From positions 1-9,396 of the forward strand of contig JAOZRI010000075.1 in assembly GCA_029940235.1 (NCBI GenBank): a stretch of 9,396 nucleotides of DNA, written 5' to 3'. Position numbers and translations under genes: made by a program. Of the stretch, positions 6,040 through 9,396 are shown in pieces. This DNA comes from Desulfobacula sp. GTDB lineage: Bacteria; Desulfobacterota; Desulfobacteria; Desulfobacterales; Desulfobacteraceae. Position 1 is the first letter of the stretch. Every line of letters starts with the position of its first letter. The notes under the pieces were generated by a model. That model did not search any database, had not been told where the DNA came from, and was given only the letters and a program-made list of their open reading frames with translations.

Positions 6040-6545
6040 TTTATAATACCTTCCAGCTTTTTTAAAAAATCCTGCCTGCTGTTTTTGGAAATAAAGACAG
6101 TCATGGTTTCAGATATTTTTGCAATATAGGGAGAAAATTTTGAAGCGGTTAAAATTTTTGAATTGTCAGGGAAAAAACTTGTAATCATGATAAAAATGAT
6201 TGATACAATTAAAACACCTTTGGCAGCACCAAAGATAAGACCAAAGGTTCTGTCCACCCATCCAAGAAAAACAAGATTTAAAAGTTTACGGATCAATAAC
6301 GAGACAAGACCCACAACAATCAAAATAGCACAAAATATCAGGAAAAAAGCAAGTATATTTCTAAACCCGGAATTTTCAATCCATTTTTCTCCATAGACCG
6401 TAATCAAAGGATAATATGTATATGCTCCATAAAAGGCAGCAACAACGCCTATAATGCCGGACACTTCACCTATGAGTCCCTTAAATACTCCGCGTATCAG
6501 ACAAAATGCAACTATAATAACCACTAAAATATCAAAAGCATTCAT
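6027..6545 (-). CDS. CvpA family membrane protein
   Basis: This 172-aa inner-membrane protein has four predicted membrane spans (about 4-20, 25-45, 63-86, 103-124) and a soluble C-terminal tail of about 45 residues. The opening 'AFDILVVIIVAFCLIRGVFKGLIGE' pattern and the 'VDRTFGLIFGAAKG' loop (97-110) are characteristic of the CvpA family. Members are named after an E. coli protein needed for colicin V production and have been linked to envelope and bile-salt tolerance, but the biochemical role is unknown. The start ATG follows AAAGGGAAG at short spacing. It is the first gene of a minus-strand pair with mazG and diverges from phoH across a 158-nt spacer. Confidence 0.88.
   Translation of the reverse strand: MNAFDILVVIIVAFCLIRGVFKGLIGEVSGIIGVVAAFYGAYTYYPLITVYGEKWIENSGFRNILAFFLIFCAILIVVGLVSLLIRKLLNLVFLGWVDRTFGLIFGAAKGVLIVSIIFIMITSFFPDNSKILTASKFSPYIAKISETMTVFISKNSRQDFLKKLEGIINWKK
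6049..6054 (-). promoter_or_regulatory. Ribosome binding site supporting the TTG start of mazG
   Basis: On the minus strand GGAAGG lies 9 nt before TTG at 6039. There is no ATG in a position that would preserve the conserved MazG N-terminus, so this site decides the unusual start. It is embedded in the last codons of the cvpA-like gene. Confidence 0.6.
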
Positions 6546-6618
6546 ATCTTCCCTTTAAACTTTTTTTATTATTATCAATGTTGAACCTGGAAACAATCAG
6601 CATTTCCTACAAGCCTGT

Positions 6619-6628
6619 AAACCGGTTT
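6619..6628. repeat. 10-bp palindrome AAACCGGTTT
   Basis: This is a perfect self-complementary 10-mer in the spacer between divergent operons. It could be a small operator, but such a short palindrome can occur by chance. Confidence 0.35.
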
Positions 6629-6654
6629 TTCAATAACAATATAGTGGTTTTATA

Positions 6655-6672
6655 GTCAAGATTTTTATTGAC
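6655..6672. repeat. Inverted repeat GTCAA-N8-TTGAC
   Basis: Two perfect 5-nt arms (6655-6659 and 6668-6672) surround an AT-rich 8-nt centre, 32 nt upstream of the phoH start. The spacing puts the arm centres 13 nt apart, suited to a dimeric regulator. No known regulator is assigned. Confidence 0.35.
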
Positions 6673-6703
6673 CTTTAAACAAATATTATGCACCCTGTAA
6701 GCT

Positions 6704-7654
6704 ATGGAAAGTATTAGTTTAAAAAATCTTGAGGCCACAAGAGAACTTTTTGGACAGAATAACAACAACTTAGACAAAATTTGTGCTGCCTTTAAAGTTA
6801 AAATCAATACAAGAGGAACTTCTTTATTGATCAATGGCAAGGATGATGATGTAAGGCGTGCACAAGCATTGATCAAAGAGCTTTATAATCTTTTCCAGAA
6901 TAATTTCAGCCTTGTTGAAGCTGATATTGATGCTGCAATCAATACTGTGAAAAACAATAACAACTCAAACTTAAAAGAGATCTTCCAGACCTCAGTGTTT
7001 AAAACCATTAGAAATAAACCAATAACTGCGCGCAATCCTTCCCAGCAGGCATATGTCCAGGCAATAAAAAAGAATGATATTCTTATTTCCATCGGCCCTG
7101 CCGGAACAGGTAAAACTTACCTTGCCATGGCCATGGCAATGGCTTCCTTTTCAAAGGGAGATGTAAAAAAAATCATATTAACAAGACCTGCTGTCGAAGC
7201 TGGAGAAGCCTTAGGGTTCCTGCCGGGAGACCTTTCGGAAAAGATCAACCCATACCTTCGCCCTCTGTATGATGCACTTTATGATATGATGGATTTTGAA
7301 AAGGCAAAAACACTCATTGAACAGGACACCATAGAAATTGCCCCCCTTGCATTTATGCGGGGCAGAACTTTGAATAATGCTTTTATTATCCTTGATGAAG
7401 CACAGAACACCACCTCCCAACAGATGAAAATGTTTTTAACCCGCATTGGATATGGATCCAAAGCAATTGTAACCGGTGACATAACCCAAGTGGATCTTCC
7501 AGCGGGGAAAAAATCAGGTTTAATTGAAGCAAAAAAAATCTTAACCAATATTAAGGGAATTGAATTTATCTTTTTTTCCAAACACGATGTTGTCCGGCAT
7601 AAACTTGTATCAAATATTATTGACGCCTATGAAAAAAAACAAAACAGAAAATAG
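6704..7654 (+). CDS. PhoH family ATPase (PhoH-like/YbeZ)
   Basis: PhoH-like proteins are cytoplasmic P-loop ATPases related to the helicase superfamily. YbeZ works with the endoribonuclease YbeY in rRNA and ribosome maintenance. The 316-aa product has the N-terminal KH-like part with 'NTRGTSLLINGKDDDVRRAQ' (35-54), then 'ITARNPSQQAYVQAI' (107-121), Walker A GPAGTGKT (131-138), 'TRPAVEAGEALGFLPGDL' (160-177), Walker B IILDEAQN (228-235), 'TGDITQVDLP' (257-266) and 'DVVRH' (295-299), all intact. A TAA stop lies in frame two codons before the ATG at 6704, and homology begins immediately, so this start is forced even though no Shine-Dalgarno sequence precedes it. It overlaps the downstream HD-domain gene by 26 nt; the phoH-pgpH(-ybeY) order is conserved in many bacteria. 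Confidence 0.93.
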   Translation: MESISLKNLEATRELFGQNNNNLDKICAAFKVKINTRGTSLLINGKDDDVRRAQALIKELYNLFQNNFSLVEADIDAAINTVKNNNNSNLKEIFQTSVFKTIRNKPITARNPSQQAYVQAIKKNDILISIGPAGTGKTYLAMAMAMASFSKGDVKKIILTRPAVEAGEALGFLPGDLSEKINPYLRPLYDALYDMMDFEKAKTLIEQDTIEIAPLAFMRGRTLNNAFIILDEAQNTTSQQMKMFLTRIGYGSKAIVTGDITQVDLPAGKKSGLIEAKKILTNIKGIEFIFFSKHDVVRHKLVSNIIDAYEKKQNRK

Positions 7655-9396
7655 TCTTGACCAGTTAAAAGCATTTTTACTAGAATCTCCCTCAATGCTG
7701 TGGGTAATGCTGATTATCATCACCATTGCCTTTACCATTACCAACTACCCAAAACAGAGTAATATCTCCTATCTTTACAATATAGGAGATATTGCAAAAA
7801 GGGATATCAAAGCTCCAAGAAACTTTTTTGTTGAAGACAAAAAAGCCACAAATCGTAAAAAAGATGAGGTCAAAGAGTCTGTTAAGATTGTATATGACTT
7901 TGATGCCAGCCTGTTAAGAGATATTTCAGCAAATATTGATTCTTCAATGCAGATACCAAGGCAGTTATTTATAAAAGCAAAGAGGCATGACCAGGAACCT
8001 GACCCAACATTTGCAATTATTTTGGACACCAAACCACAATTTGAAGAAAAATTGGGAATTGAAATCAGTAAAGGTGCATATTCCATTTTGTACAAACATA
8101 AATTTTCCAAGGATATTGCAAGAAAAATCAAAACCATAATAAGCAAAATTCTTACCAATGGTATAGTGGCAAATAAAGAGATATTACTTAAGGAAGAGCA
8201 TAAGGGAATTTTTCTTCAAACCATAGGATCAACACAAGAGAGAACCGTTAATAATTTAAAAATATTCTACAGTCCAGACCAGGCCAAGGCCATGGTGCGC
8301 ATTGAAGGCCAGCCTATTTTAAAAGATATCGACTATAATCTTTCCAACCTGATTGTTGATCTCTGTCAAAGGTTGCTCCAGCCCAATATTACCTTAAACA
8401 AAAATAAGACAGAAAGAAGAATCCAGGAAGCTGAGTCCCAGATCAAACCAATTTTATATAAAATCAAAGCAGGAGAGATGATTTTAAGGGAGGGAGAACG
8501 GGTAGATAATGTGCAATTGGTAAAACTTCTTGCCCTTCAATCCCAGGTGCAGGAAAAGGATATCCTGATTTCCAGTGCAGGCATTGCTTTAATTGTTTTT
8601 TTCTCCATACTGATTATGTATATCCTGTTTTTAAAAGATCATAAAAAACTTAAAAAAGACCACAACAAGCATATACTGTTTTTGTCATCTGGACTTGCCC
8701 TTTATCTTGCCTTTGCAAGATTTGCCACATATTATGCACAGTCCACAAACTCTGGCGTAACCTGGGATATATCAACAATATCATTTTTCATGATCATACC
8801 TGTCCCGGCAGCAGCAATGCTTACCTGCATATTCCTGGGATTTGACATTGCTGTCTTTTTCACAATTATTTTATCGTTGCTGACAAGCCTTGTTTTTCAA
8901 GGAAGTTTTGAAGTGTTTATTTTTTTCTTTTTATCAAGTATCACAGCTGCTTTCTGGGTCAAAGGAAAACAAGAGCGAAAAAACTTTATTCAAGCTGGAT
9001 TCAAACTTGCTGTTTTCAATGCTGTTCTGGCTGTCTCACTGGGATTTTACTCCCTTGCCCAGCCAGAGATTATTATCCTTACAAAAGAGATGGCTCTGGC
9101 TTTTTGCGGCGGTCTTTTTGCAGCTATCTTGACCATTGGTTTTTCACCTCTCATTGAAATCATTTTTAACTACACTACTGACTCTAAACTTCTGGAGTTT
9201 TCAAATCTTGACCAGCCTCTGATTAAAAGGTTGATGATTGAGGCTCCTGGAACATATAACCACAGTGTTATAGTTGCCACCCTTGCAGAAGCTGCTGCAT
9301 CAGCTATTGATGCAAGCGGTCTTAAAGCAAAAGTGATGAGTTATTATCATGATATTGGAAAACTGGATCAAAAATTATATTTTATTGAAAACCAGG
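7629..9396 (+). CDS. 7TM-HD (PgpH-type) membrane phosphohydrolase, C-terminus beyond window
   Basis: The best-studied relative, Listeria PgpH, hydrolyses cyclic di-AMP with a cytoplasmic HD domain. The frame is open for 589 codons to the edge. Order: Lys-rich N-terminus, membrane anchor (about 23-39), large extracytoplasmic domain (about 43-305, 7TMR-HDED type, with 'GDIAKRDIKAPRNF' at 53-66), then about seven membrane helices (about 313-335, 348-366, 382-399, 402-421, 426-445, 456-474, 488-510). Then comes the start of the HD domain: 'APGTYNHSVIVATLAEAA' (539-556, His545) and 'SYYHDIGK' (571-578, His574-Asp575). The remaining metal ligands are outside the window. The ATG at 7629 lies inside the end of phoH in the +1 frame, with no clear ribosome site, suggesting translational coupling. 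An ATG at 7695 would remove the positive N-terminal tail and cut into the anchor's start, so it is less likely. The cyclic di-AMP role is inferred from the family. Confidence 0.92.
   Translation, partial: MKKNKTENSLDQLKAFLLESPSMLWVMLIIITIAFTITNYPKQSNISYLYNIGDIAKRDIKAPRNFFVEDKKATNRKKDEVKESVKIVYDFDASLLRDISANIDSSMQIPRQLFIKAKRHDQEPDPTFAIILDTKPQFEEKLGIEISKGAYSILYKHKFSKDIARKIKTIISKILTNGIVANKEILLKEEHKGIFLQTIGSTQERTVNNLKIFYSPDQAKAMVRIEGQPILKDIDYNLSNLIVDLCQRLLQPNITLNKNKTERRIQEAESQIKPILYKIKAGEMILREGERVDNVQLVKLLALQSQVQEKDILISSAGIALIVFFSILIMYILFLKDHKKLKKDHNKHILFLSSGLALYLAFARFATYYAQSTNSGVTWDISTISFFMIIPVPAAAMLTCIFLGFDIAVFFTIILSLLTSLVFQGSFEVFIFFFLSSITAAFWVKGKQERKNFIQAGFKLAVFNAVLAVSLGFYSLAQPEIIILTKEMALAFCGGLFAAILTIGFSPLIEIIFNYTTDSKLLEFSNLDQPLIKRLMIEAPGTYNHSVIVATLAEAAASAIDASGLKAKVMSYYHDIGKLDQKLYFIENQ

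Larger units (their letters stand above)
6546..6703. other. Divergent regulatory spacer between cvpA-like and phoH genes
   Basis: This 158-nt spacer must carry start signals for two operons. It contains a perfect 10-bp palindrome AAACCGGTTT (6619-6628) and an inverted repeat GTCAA-N8-TTGAC (6655-6672). The arms of the latter coincide with TTGAC-type -35 hexamers facing in both directions (TTGACT on minus, TTGACC on plus). Neither has a convincing -10 at 16-18 nt. TATTAT at 6684-6689 is a fair -10 for phoH but would start transcription only about 8 nt before its ATG. Confidence 0.4.

Noticed and set aside
6688..6717. ATG at 6688 as an upstream start of phoH or a leader peptide
   Set aside because: It is in a different frame from phoH, stops after nine codons at 6717, and has no ribosome site.
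7775..8158. 127-aa minus-strand open frame opposite the 7TM-HD gene
   Set aside because: It is fully antisense to the extracytoplasmic domain coding region; its hydrophobicity mirrors the opposite strand's codons, and it lacks a recognisable domain.
1..9396. Mobile elements, CRISPR arrays, tRNA or rRNA genes, toxin-antitoxin or defence genes
   Set aside because: None was seen; gene content is housekeeping, transport and flagellar, with uniform AT-rich base use and no disrupted genes. The MazG here is the full two-domain NTP pyrophosphohydrolase, not part of a visible mazEF locus.

Overview
The window is AT-rich and tightly packed. It reads as an ordinary chromosomal segment of a motile Gram-negative bacterium, most likely a sulfate-reducing Desulfobacterota (Desulfobacteraceae-like). 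This placement is an inference from three things: a DVU0524-type gene next to flgM, the phoH / 7TM-HD gene pair, and a lipoprotein-type solute-binding protein. No tRNA, rRNA, CRISPR array, insertion sequence or phage gene was seen, and every internal gene is intact.

Layout. (1) Positions 1-2151, minus strand: the start of a peptide-type ABC transporter operon, with a lipoprotein solute-binding protein followed closely by the N-terminal 93 codons of an OppD/DppD/YejF-like ATPase that runs off the left edge. (2) 2384-3673, plus: a long (429 aa) class II fructose-bisphosphate-type aldolase with a strong ribosome binding site. (3) 3674-5168, plus: a small flagellar island. A near-consensus sigma-28 (FliA) promoter precedes a DVU0524-family gene that overlaps flgM by 4 nt. 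After flgM comes a textbook sigma-54 (-24/-12) promoter and an unrecognised 153-aa protein. (4) 5236-6545, minus: cvpA-like then mazG, overlapping by 13 nt, with mazG starting at TTG. (5) 6704-9396, plus: a PhoH-family ATPase, then the first 589 codons of a 7TM-HD (PgpH-type) membrane phosphohydrolase, overlapping by 26 nt and cut by the right edge just after its HDIGK motif.

How the parts fit. The flagellar island is the most informative region. FlgM is the anti-sigma factor of sigma-28, so a sigma-28 promoter in front of its operon implies negative feedback, with sigma-28 activity making its own inhibitor until FlgM is exported through the hook-basal body. The sigma-54 site in front of the next gene would put that gene in an earlier, RpoN-dependent tier of the flagellar hierarchy, as in polar flagellates. 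The phoH / 7TM-HD order matches the conserved phoH-pgpH-ybeY neighbourhood of many bacteria, so ybeY is predicted just beyond the right edge. MazG cleans up non-canonical NTPs. The CvpA-like protein is a small membrane protein of unclear role.

No dramatic new multi-gene system is visible. The points most worth following are the two flagellar promoters, the two poorly characterised flagellum-linked small proteins, and the unusual translation starts of phoH, the HD gene and mazG.
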